Source of the DNA: Candidatus Enterococcus ferrettii
GTDB taxonomy: Bacteria; Bacillota; Bacilli; Lactobacillales; Enterococcaceae
Length of the DNA: 41,828 nt
Direction: 5' to 3'
Assembly (NCBI RefSeq): GCF_017377655.1
Contig: NZ_JAFREL010000032.1
Coordinates: 1-41,828 of the forward strand
Shown here: one piece after another, positions 1-6,100 of the stretch
How the letters are laid out: each line of letters opens with the position of its first letter
Numbering within the stretch: position 1 is the stretch's first letter
Notes under the pieces: generated by a model
What the model was told of the DNA's origin: nothing
Databases searched by the model: none
The model's input: the letters and a program-made list of their open reading frames with translations, nothing else
Position numbers and translations under genes: made by a program

Positions 1-22
1 ATTACTTATAGTCTTTTATTGA

Positions 23-487
23 TCATTTAATGTTTTTGAAATTCTCGACGTTTATTGGGTACTTGCTATAGTCTTTCATATGCTCGTTTGCTTCAACTTC
101 ACTGATCAAACCAAGTTGTAGGAAATGCTGCCAAATTGCGTTTTCTAAAAAATCAGATAGAAATCCTTTTGTTCCTGGAACCTTTTTGGTATTTTTTGAA
201 TCTTTATGAACTAAACTGTCGAGCTTTTTAGCGGTAAAACTATTTAGTTTGTAGGTTTTATATACTGTTTCAACTGCTTCAGGATCCCCCACGTTAACTA
301 GCCCAAACTTACCAGCTTGAGAGGTTGGGATTGGTTGTGATGCATCTGTATCAATTGAGTCAGTTGTATCACTTTCAATGATAGTACCAGAACTCACACT
401 TTCCAAAGAATCTTCAGGCGTTTGAATTGATTCGAGCTCATTATCAAAAGCGCTCTCGAAGTTTCCTGATGCTTTCTTTCTGGCCAT
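23..487 (-). CDS. Plasmid partition partner protein (PrgO/ParB-analogue)
   Basis: A 154-aa protein directly downstream of the ParA gene; its ATG overlaps the ParA stop codon (TAATG), so the two are translationally coupled. The first half is acidic and Ser/Thr-rich, probably disordered. Residues about 75-154 are basic and helical (YKTYKLNSFTAKKLDSL, then LSDFLENAIWQHFL), which would fit a ribbon-helix-helix-like DNA-binding end. In RepA_N plasmids such as pAD1 and pCF10 the gene after the ParA ATPase encodes a small centromere-binding partner (RepC/PrgO). I infer that role from position, size and charge, not from a strong family motif. It ends close to the left edge but is complete. Confidence 0.65.
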   Translation of the reverse strand: MARKKASGNFESAFDNELESIQTPEDSLESVSSGTIIESDTTDSIDTDASQPIPTSQAGKFGLVNVGDPEAVETVYKTYKLNSFTAKKLDSLVHKDSKNTKKVPGTKGFLSDFLENAIWQHFLQLGLISEVEANEHMKDYSKYPINVENFKNIK

Positions 488-1452
488 TATACGTCACTCT
501 CGCTTTCTTTAAGTAAGTTGTTTGGCATTTCAAGGGTTTGTCCATCTTTTGACAACAATCCAAACCTATTCATTTCATCCAGAAGTTTATAGAAGTGCTG
601 AGCGAAGTCATTGTCTGGATAGCTCATAGTTATTGGCATACCATTTCTTAGCAATTTGTCAGCAAACTTAATGGAGCGAGGAATCTCAGTATCAAAATAA
701 TGATAGTTGTTTCTGTTTGCGTATTTCATCATAGCGTTAATCATTTTTGCATGCAAATTCGTATTGAAAACCTTGTTTCCTAGTATTCCACCAATTCTCA
801 GGTCAGGATTGAACTTGTTTTTCAACGTATTTACACGGGATATTAAGTGAGTTACTCCATCAACACTATTAATATCCGGTTCGTAAGGTATCATGACAAC
901 GTCGGAAATAGTTAACACTGAAGAAGTCACTTGCTTTAATTCAGGAGGAGTATCGAAAATGATGAAATCATACTTGTCATCAACAGCATCAAAGCTTCCC
1001 TCTAACGCATTGAAGTAATTTGAACTAGGGTCAATCGCTTTATTCAGCATTTTTTTTAACCCTGGAACTGTTGATATTGCTTTTACATTGTCTTTAAATT
1101 TTTTGACCAGTGAAACGAACCATTCAAGTATGTTATCTCTAAATTCTTCCATTTTGTCGAACTCTAAATAATTGTTGTCCGAATTGGCAGGTAATATGTC
1201 GATTTGTGTGTCATATGTTGGTACAATAGCTTCCTCAACTTTTGCTTGACCCATAAACACATCGTAAATGGTATTGTCGTCTTTCCCTACCTTTACTCGA
1301 AATGATTTAGTTAGGTTTCCTTGTGCATCAGTATCGACAGCAAGTATTTTAGCAGCTGGAAATGACTTTCTTATGGCCCCGATGGTATTCAGAGTGATAA
1401 GAGTTTTTCCAACACCACCTTTGTTTGCTGCTACGCTCAGTTTCATAGCCAT
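487..1452 (-). CDS. parA: ParA-family partition ATPase
   Basis: A 321-aa ParA/MinD-type ATPase that drives segregation of plasmid copies. The deviant Walker A motif KGGVGKT is at residues 11-17, a switch-like aspartate follows in AVDTDAQGN (about 38-46), and Walker B is FIIFDTPPE (about 164-172). There is no N-terminal helix-turn-helix, so this is a small type Ib-like ParA, and DNA binding would be supplied by the downstream partner. The start is supported by AGGAGGA six bases before the ATG. It is transcribed divergently from the replication gene, with repeat-rich DNA between them. It matches the RepB/PrgP position of enterococcal RepA_N plasmids. Confidence 0.92.
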   Translation of the reverse strand: MAMKLSVAANKGGVGKTLITLNTIGAIRKSFPAAKILAVDTDAQGNLTKSFRVKVGKDDNTIYDVFMGQAKVEEAIVPTYDTQIDILPANSDNNYLEFDKMEEFRDNILEWFVSLVKKFKDNVKAISTVPGLKKMLNKAIDPSSNYFNALEGSFDAVDDKYDFIIFDTPPELKQVTSSVLTISDVVMIPYEPDINSVDGVTHLISRVNTLKNKFNPDLRIGGILGNKVFNTNLHAKMINAMMKYANRNNYHYFDTEIPRSIKFADKLLRNGMPITMSYPDNDFAQHFYKLLDEMNRFGLLSKDGQTLEMPNNLLKESESDV

Positions 1453-1680
1453 GCTCTTCCTCCTAATAGTTGTTTAATATATTACTATTACATTACTAAT
1501 TAAAATGTAGCGATAATATTTATCATGACTATAATTTAACACAGTTCGTTGTTGATTGCAACAACGAATGTCTTCCCTGTCTGATTCATTAAATTACGAA
1601 TAAAAAGGTAATGTGTTACTAATAGTAATTGATTATATTACTATTAGTAACGTGTTAAATTACTAATGCAAATAGATGTT
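1453..1680. repeat. Centromere-like TTACTA/TAGTAA repeat cluster
   Basis: About seven copies of TTACTA or its complement TAGTAA fall in this AT-rich divergent region: near 1482, 1493, 1617, 1623, 1638, 1645 and 1660. Some pair into short palindromes such as TTACTAATAGTAA. pAD1 carries TAGTARRR repeats beside its repBC partition genes, so the likely role is the binding site of the partition complex and autoregulation of the parA operon. The role is inferred; the repeats are visible. Confidence 0.7.
1547..1566. promoter_or_regulatory. Palindromic operator, copy 1
   Basis: CGTTGTTGATTGCAACAACG has perfect 8-bp arms around ATTG. A close copy lies at 1777-1796, just before the next gene on the plus strand. 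Two copies bracketing the divergent promoters suggest an operator for a local repressor, perhaps the product of the 1813 gene. Confidence 0.5.
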
Positions 1681-1776
1681 GATGTGACAAGCTTTTGGTC
1701 GAATCCGAATAATTTTTACCTGAAATAAAAAGGTTTGTTTTTAACAGATTTGAATGGTAAACTAGTGAAGAAGAAA

Positions 1777-1796
1777 CGTTGTTGATAGCGACAACA
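1777..1796. promoter_or_regulatory. Palindromic operator, copy 2
   Basis: CGTTGTTGATAGCGACAACA repeats the 1547 site with a few changes, keeping the GTTGT and ACAAC arms. It ends 16 bases before the ATG at 1813, so a bound protein would block transcription or translation of that gene and the replication gene behind it. Confidence 0.5.
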
Positions 1797-1812
1797 TACA
1801 GGGGGAATGGGT

Positions 1813-2136
1813 ATGTTAGAAGGAACTAAAGAGTTTAGAAATGAATTTGATAGATATGTACTTAAATTACTTATACGAGAATACTATATCAGCAGACCTG
1901 AACTGTCAAAAGCAATTGGTCTCGCACAAAGCTTTGTAAGAGAGTTTGACAATGGAACCCGTTCATTCGGAAACAACGCTCTGGATCAGTTTGAAGAGCT
2001 AGTATTTAGCAAATACGAACCTTTGCTAAATCTACATGAATATGAATTAGACCAAGTAAAAGAAAGATTAGAGTCTATTAACACCGAGGAAGAACTCGAA
2101 CAATTTAGACTCAATTTCGATGGTTTGATATTATAA
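1813..2136 (+). CDS. Small HTH-like regulator upstream of the replication gene
   Basis: A 107-aa protein. I start it at the second ATG (1813) because GGGGG at 1801-1805 has proper spacing to it; an in-frame ATG at 1807 is too close. Residues about 27-50 (RPELSKAIGLAQSFVREFDNG) read like a helix-turn-helix with the pattern of Cro/phage repressors, and the C-terminus is acidic and helical. It lies 28 bp upstream of the initiator gene with a palindromic operator just before it, so it may be a copy-number or autoregulatory repressor (a PrgN-like role). No specific family is recognised; function is inferred from context. Confidence 0.6.
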   Translation: MLEGTKEFRNEFDRYVLKLLIREYYISRPELSKAIGLAQSFVREFDNGTRSFGNNALDQFEELVFSKYEPLLNLHEYELDQVKERLESINTEEELEQFRLNFDGLIL

Positions 2137-2164
2137 GCCCATCTAGTTAGAAGGAGAGCACCAC

Positions 2165-3226
2165 ATGTCCAATTTTAAATTCTTTAAAAAAGACCGCGTA
2201 TATAACGAACTATACTACCAGTTTCCTAAAGTACTACTAGTTAGTGATAAATACAAAGGAATGTCCGATTCTACAAAAATATCATACATGCTTTTAAAAG
2301 CACGGCTTGAATTAGCAATCTACAGAAATCAAATCGATGAAGATGGAAATGTGTATTTTAGTTTCACTCAAAAGGAACTAGCAGCAACTCTTGGTTGTGA
2401 AACTCAAAAGGTTAAAGATATTTTGAAAGCACTCCAAAAATTCGATTTACTAAAAGTGCAACCTATGGGATATAACAAACTGCTCAGAAAAAGAAATCCT
2501 AACAGACTCTATCTAGCGGAACTTGAAGTAACTGAAAACGATATTTACCAGCTGAAAGAGCTAGACTTAAATAATGATAAAATCGATGAAAACGCTGATA
2601 TACCGCATGAGGTGAAAATCACCCCTAGTAACAACAATGAAACTAGCTCTGAAAACATTGATATACCGCATGGGGTGAAAATCACCCCTAATCAAAACGT
2701 TGATATACCGCATGGGGTGAAAATCACCCAAGAACTTAATAACTCTAAAACACTAAACACTAAAGAAACTAAAAGAAACGAAAACGACTCCATTTCGAGA
2801 GACAAGGATTTTCTTCTGAAAGGTTTTGCCGATCATATGATAAATCAGAATAAATCATTTTTGCCGTATAAATCTCTGTTCTTCATAGAGACGTACTGTC
2901 ATTCCATTGAGGAAGCTCATTCTCTGATGAAAAAGATTCACGCAGCAAAAGCAAACGCTGAAAAACTAGAAAACGAGTCATTCAGTTATGAAATAATCAA
3001 GGAGCAGTACGATATAGACATAGACACAAAGATTAACAACACAGTGAGAAATGTTTTTATGGAGCAAAAAACAGGCAGTGTCAATAGTTTAGAGGGATTG
3101 ATGTTCAGCTGGTCTACCAGGTGCTTTAGAGAAGTGATCACGCAGAAAAGAAATGCTGACGGGAGAAGAGAATTGCCGGAGGTGACTCTGCATAATTATC
3201 TTGAAGAGCCGCCGCAGCAACTATAA
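2165..3226 (+). CDS. repA: RepA_N-family plasmid replication initiator
   Basis: A 353-aa theta-replication initiator. The N-terminal 130 residues are the conserved RepA_N DNA-binding domain: the opening FKFFKKDRVYNELYYQFPKV, then a winged-helix segment with FTQKELAATLGCETQKVKDIL as recognition-helix region and LLRKRNPNRLYL. The middle is a variable linker encoding three direct repeats that probably form the origin. The C-terminal domain (about 215-353) is the host-linked helical part of the family. The start has AGAAGGAGAG upstream. In this family the origin lies inside the gene. Divergence from parA and the small gene before it match pAD1/pCF10-type maintenance modules. Confidence 0.93.
   Translation: MSNFKFFKKDRVYNELYYQFPKVLLVSDKYKGMSDSTKISYMLLKARLELAIYRNQIDEDGNVYFSFTQKELAATLGCETQKVKDILKALQKFDLLKVQPMGYNKLLRKRNPNRLYLAELEVTENDIYQLKELDLNNDKIDENADIPHEVKITPSNNNETSSENIDIPHGVKITPNQNVDIPHGVKITQELNNSKTLNTKETKRNENDSISRDKDFLLKGFADHMINQNKSFLPYKSLFFIETYCHSIEEAHSLMKKIHAAKANAEKLENESFSYEIIKEQYDIDIDTKINNTVRNVFMEQKTGSVNSLEGLMFSWSTRCFREVITQKRNADGRRELPEVTLHNYLEEPPQQL
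2597..2730 (+). repeat. Iterons in repA (putative origin of replication)
   Basis: Three near-identical 29-30 bp direct repeats at 2597-2626, 2660-2689 and 2702-2730. Each begins GATATACCGCATG and holds an internal dyad GGGTGA-AAA-TCACCC. They encode the repeated peptide DIPH(E/G)VKIT. Spacing is 63 then 42 bp, that is multiples of 21 bp, so sites fall on one face of the helix. In-gene repeats are the usual origin of RepA_N plasmids. Confidence 0.85.
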
Positions 3227-3390
3227 TCTATTGAATAATACATTCGCCAGGATTGCATTTGCTGAAAAAACATAGACGATTTTTTTAACATATGTTTGAG
3301 CGGTGTAGAAAACATGCTTATAATTTTATAAGGGTTATTGAGAAATGGTAGATTCAAGTAAATTGAGAAAAAATAGAAGCACCATATCAA

Positions 3391-3419
3391 AATCGACCCT
3401 TTTTCAATCAGAATCGATC
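3391..3419. promoter_or_regulatory. Shared AATCGACC dyad motif, copy A
   Basis: AATCGACCCTTTTTCAATCA at 3391-3410 is followed by a second half-site AATCGATC exactly 21 bp later (3412). The same 20-bp block recurs at 6010 and 40401 with few changes. Here it precedes an AT-rich stretch leading into the 3692 promoter and the candidate RNA. Likely a regulator site; the protein is unknown. Confidence 0.55.
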
Positions 3420-3597
3420 TTTTTTATCAATAACAAACAAATATTCATTCTTTTTTTAAAAGTGTTATTCTTTACAGTTTCACTTTATTTTACAGGAATA
3501 TAAATAACAAACTATCGTTTGCAATTGTTTGATAACATTAAGGATTGATGATAATATGAGTATATAAACCGCGGTTAATTTAGATATAACAAGGAGG

Positions 3598-3723
3598 ATA
3601 AAATTTTTAAAAAAACAGAAAGATATATATAAATGTCAGTTTGATTTTAATAAAAGAAAAGTAATGTCATTTATATTCGTAGAAAACATGCTTGACGATT
3701 ATTTGATTCGGCGGTATGCTTGA
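3598..3723 (+). pseudogene. Possible small gene lacking a normal start codon
   Basis: A strong AAGGAGGA (3591-3598) precedes an open frame that reads IKFLKKQKDIYKCQFDFNKR and continues through MSFIFVENMLDDYLIRRYA to TGA at 3721-3723, with no ATG, GTG or TTG near the ribosome site; the first ATG is at 3664. It may be a decayed gene whose ATG was lost, a gene using a rare start (ATA/ATT), or a 19-aa peptide from 3664. It overlaps the promoter of the candidate RNA. No family is recognised. Confidence 0.25.
3692..3720 (+). promoter_or_regulatory. Sigma-70 type promoter of candidate RNA
   Basis: TTGACG at 3692-3697 and TATGCT at 3715-3720 with an ideal 17-bp spacer. Transcription would begin near 3727, directly before a run of hairpins and 340 bp before a strong terminator, and no plausible gene lies between. 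Confidence 0.6.
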
Positions 3724-3726
3724 TGC

Positions 3727-4068
3727 GAATTAGTTTCCGCTTCATTTGCGGAAATTGGGCAAGTGAAACATAAAAAACCGAAAGGCACAGCAAATATGGA
3801 GTTGGTAGCTCCATGAAACAAATGCTGTTCGCAATAGTATCAGTATTGCGTTAACCCTTCGGCGGCTATGGATTGCTCCACGCCAATTGTCATTATACCA
3901 AAGTTTAGGTGAAATAGTGAGAAGAACCTTTTTTCAGTGTGCCTTTTATGGCTAAATTTCTCGTAAATGTAGGATGTAATGCAGAAAAGCGTGGCGATTG
4001 TAATCGTAGTTGTTCGAAAAGAGGGGGGACGTAGTATGTAGCTACGTTCCCCCTCTTTTCGTTTTTTT
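3727..4068 (+). ncRNA. Candidate structured small RNA (about 340 nt)
   Basis: A non-coding unit between the promoter at 3692 and the terminator at 4016. Visible helices: TTTCCGC/GCGGAAA (3732-3752), ATGGAG/CTCCAT (3796-3814) nested in ACAGCA/TGCTGT (3787-3828), CGCAATA/TATTGCG (3830-3850), GGCG/CGCC just after, and a 9-bp long-range pairing AAAGGCACA (3781) with TGTGCCTTT (3938). The nesting implies a folded RNA rather than decayed gene sequence. Its place just after repA could mean copy control, stability or an unrelated role. I do not recognise the family. Confidence 0.5.
4016..4068 (+). terminator. Strong intrinsic terminator of the candidate RNA
   Basis: A stem of about 19 bp: GAAAAGAGGGGG(G)ACGTAG pairs with CTACGTTCCCCCTCTTTTC, followed by a run of eight T. 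It is much stronger than needed for an incidental hairpin and marks the end of a plus-strand transcript that contains no convincing gene. Confidence 0.85.
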
Positions 4069-4249
4069 TGGAAACTAATTTCACCTAGGTTGAAGCTACG
4101 TAGTGAAACTGATTAGCTTGTCAATCAGTAACGCTACTATAGGCAAAATGGTACTTCAAAAGCGTGATCGGGTCAATATATGACCGCTTAATAACAAGTG
4201 TTTCTCATAAAGCTTTATCACTAAAAAGGATTTGAAGGGAGAGTAAAGA

Positions 4250-4597
4250 ATGATCACTCGGAAAATTAGTATTGAAGATATTGGCTATTATGGCTGCCGA
4301 GTTACTGTTTTTGACAAACTAAAACAATCAATTGATTTAAGTGATCGAAATCAGAAACGCTGGTTTACTGCACACTATCGAATCAAAGGGTTGCAGGCAG
4401 AGCGGCTGCAAGAACATTATGTTGCTAAAAAAAAGCAGGTATTGGTAACTGAAACAGTCTCAATAAAAGAAATCTATCCAAGGATTAAACATGTTAACGA
4501 TGCGGATGGGGTGCTTATTGCTCGAAGAATTGCACCTAATCGACCACTACTGGTTACAGCAAAAGGTATGAGTAAATTTTTAGTGATGGAACAATAA
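4250..4597 (+). CDS. Hypothetical protein beside the large RNA
   Basis: A 115-aa basic protein with a good ribosome site (GAAGGGAGAG, 8 bp before ATG). It has no signal peptide or membrane segment. The sequence is rich in Arg/Lys (RNQKRWFTAHYRIKGLQAERL, VAKKKQVLV, LIARRIAPNRPLLVTAKGMS) and could bind nucleic acid, but no motif is recognised. The gene ends only 10 bp before the first strand of the closing helix of the large RNA candidate, so both may share a transcript, or the RNA promoter may lie within this gene. Upstream, GGTCA/TGACC near 4170-4183 forms a small hairpin. Function unknown. Confidence 0.65.
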   Translation: MITRKISIEDIGYYGCRVTVFDKLKQSIDLSDRNQKRWFTAHYRIKGLQAERLQEHYVAKKKQVLVTETVSIKEIYPRIKHVNDADGVLIARRIAPNRPLLVTAKGMSKFLVMEQ

Positions 4598-4607
4598 GTA
4601 AATAAAT

Positions 4608-5114
4608 ACTTCTCTTTTTTCGCTTGCTTGAAAATGTTGTGGATCAAGCAAGTAACTTGAAGAGTCAGCGGCAGCAGCTAGTAAGGCTATAAGTTGTCAA
4701 AGTCTTGGCGAATGAGTCGAGAACCTGGGCAGCTTTTGGTAGGTGGTATCAGAAAAGATTGGTCACACTAAGCGAACACTAATTGTGAAAGTTGATGAAA
4801 TGAATGGCTGCACTAAAAGTAGTCAGTAAACAATCAAGGGCATTGTTTGAAGAAGCAATCAATAGCACCTAGGTCATCAGAGCAGCTACTAAGGAACCTA
4901 GGTTTTGACGCACACTTGGAGAAAGACCAAGCTGGCTTTTCGTAATGGGGAAGCGCATAAGCAGGGGTGCTATGTCGTGAGCTGCAATACATGATAACAC
5001 TTGTTAAGACTATTAGTTTAACATTTACCGCTGTTATCTAGAGTTTCTGGTTACGGACGCTATAAACCAGTCGGGTAAGGTGATTACTTTTTTAGTAAGC
5101 GAAAAAAGAGAAGT
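4608..5114 (+). ncRNA. Large ornate structured RNA candidate (ROOL-like)
   Basis: About 507 nt without a credible gene. Its ends are perfectly complementary over 18 bp: ACTTCTCTTTTTTCGCTT at 4608-4625 and its complement at 5097-5114. Inside are many helices: CTTGCTTG/CAAGCAAG (4623-4652), AAACAAT/ATTGTTT (4828-4848), ACCTAGGT/ACCTAGGT (4867-4903), GATAAC/GTTATC (about 4992-5038) enclosing GTTAA/TTAAC, and CTGGTT/AACCAG (about 5047-5070). An end-closing helix around hundreds of structured bases is the signature of giant ornate RNAs such as ROOL and GOLLD, reported from Firmicutes phages and plasmids, including an abundant long RNA on a Lactobacillus salivarius repA megaplasmid. The specific family is inferred; strand is inferred from neighbours. 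A clear promoter and terminator were not found. Confidence 0.6.
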
Positions 5115-5181
5115 GATTAAGCAGTGAGTGGAGTATATTCTTTGCTGCATGAATTGTAAGTATAGAAGGAGGAATGGATCT

Positions 5182-5775
5182 GTGAAGATTTTAGTGTTAA
5201 CAAAAAATGTACTTGCTGAAAAGGAAATACAGCAGCAATTGCAAGAGTTGGATCACGAGGTTTTTTGTTCAAGTAGCCTGTTTTACAAATTGATGAACGG
5301 GCAGGAAATCAAGGCTATTGAATACATCTTTGATACAGTGATACCAGGAGTCACAATCACCAATTTAGAAGTAGAAAAGCTTGGAGAATTGATTGGTGGG
5401 ATACAGCTGGAACAAGTGCCTATTGGACTATCGAAGGATCAGCTAAGAGAAAAATTGTATTTAGCCGAAAAAGAGGCAAAAGCTGGTCAAGCAGATGAAT
5501 CAGCAGAACAAACAGAATTAGTTCAAGATCGATTCATGAAACATTTAAGTAAAAATGAAAGTATCTTGTTTCAGTTGCTCTTAGCCAATAAAGGAGTACC
5601 TGTTTCACGAGAAGAAAGTTGTCGGGTATTGTGGGAGTGTGAGCCGACAAACTCTTGTTTGTCACAACTTTCTTCTCTGAGCAAACGTCTGCGACAGAAA
5701 GCAGATGAATGTAAGGTTGGTTATTCTATTCAATCGTTGTGGGGTAAAGGCTACGTGCTGAATGCACACCGATGA
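5182..5775 (+). CDS. OmpR/PhoB-type winged-helix regulator with degenerate receiver-like N-terminus
   Basis: A 197-aa protein. I start it at GTG 5182, nine bases after AAGGAGG; an ATG at 5128 in frame has no ribosome site. The N-terminus (KILVLTKN, then LAEKEIQQQLQELDHEV and FDTVIPGVTI) follows a receiver-domain rhythm but lacks the acidic pocket and phospho-acceptor, so it is probably a pseudo-receiver. The C-terminal half (about 105-197) is an OmpR-type DNA-binding domain: LSKNESILFQLLLANKGVPVS, VLWECE, LSSLSKRLRQKA and the wing SIQSLWGKGYVL. It stands just before the surface-protein module and is the prime candidate to bind the AATCGACC motif; that link is inference. Confidence 0.75.
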   Translation: MKILVLTKNVLAEKEIQQQLQELDHEVFCSSSLFYKLMNGQEIKAIEYIFDTVIPGVTITNLEVEKLGELIGGIQLEQVPIGLSKDQLREKLYLAEKEAKAGQADESAEQTELVQDRFMKHLSKNESILFQLLLANKGVPVSREESCRVLWECEPTNSCLSQLSSLSKRLRQKADECKVGYSIQSLWGKGYVLNAHR

Positions 5776-5824
5776 AAAGTTAGAGTAACGAGGGGACACC
5801 TACTATTAAAAGGGGGCACACCAT

Positions 5825-5995
5825 TTGCCTACGAATAAACCAAGAATCAAATTGGCATTGTCAGAAGATTGTCTAAAAAAATTAGACTGGTTGGTTGAGG
5901 AGCGTCAAAAGAAGACAACTAAAAAAGTCTATCCTTGCAAAATTGTTCAGGAATTAATCAACAACGAGTATACGATTCGGCAAGCGTTCAAATAG
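5825..5995 (+). CDS. Small hypothetical protein (56 aa)
   Basis: A short gene starting with TTG, eight bases after AGGGGG (5811-5816). The product begins MPTNKPRIKLALSEDCLKKL and continues DWLVEERQKKTTKKVYPCKIVQELINNEY. The pattern of a short basic strand followed by two helices resembles a ribbon-helix-helix DNA-binding protein (IKLALSE as the strand, then VYPCKIVQELIN as a second helix), but this is a pattern-based guess. It lies 49 bp after the OmpR-type regulator, probably in the same operon, and just before the AATCGACC site at 6010. Confidence 0.6.
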   Translation: MPTNKPRIKLALSEDCLKKLDWLVEERQKKTTKKVYPCKIVQELINNEYTIRQAFK

Positions 5996-6009
5996 TATGA
6001 AATTGTCAG

Positions 6010-6043
6010 AATCGACCGTTATTCAATCATAATCAGTATGAAT
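6010..6043. promoter_or_regulatory. Shared AATCGACC dyad motif, copy B
   Basis: AATCGACCGTTATTCAATCA at 6010-6029, with further AATC half-sites at 6031 and 6041. It lies 31 bp upstream of an extended -10 (TATACT, 6061-6066) that has no good -35, an arrangement expected for activator-dependent transcription of the surface-protein genes that follow. Confidence 0.6.
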
Positions 6044-6060
6044 CGCTAATTGAAATAGTA

Positions 6061-6066
6061 TATACT
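6061..6066 (+). promoter_or_regulatory. Probable -10 of the surface-module promoter
   Basis: TATACT matches the consensus -10 closely but the -35 position is poor. An alternative is TTGAAA (6050) with TAATGT (6072), 16 bp apart. Either start lies under the dyad motif at 6010. Confidence 0.45.
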
Positions 6067-6100
6067 TTATGTAATGTTCTCAATTTGGAGGAGATAATTT

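Noticed and set aside
3227..3690. A pAD1-type par (Fst/RNA I-RNA II) addiction module after repA
   Set aside because: The position was right, but no Fst-like peptide nor converging RNA pair with a shared terminator could be read.
3727..4068. tRNA, tmRNA or RNase P RNA
   Set aside because: No cloverleaf, CCA end or known catalytic core sequence could be found; the unit is called only as a candidate structured RNA.
5128..5181. Upstream ATG extension of the OmpR-type regulator
   Set aside because: No ribosome site precedes it, whereas GTG 5182 has AAGGAGG at ideal spacing; the extension also abuts the end of the large RNA.
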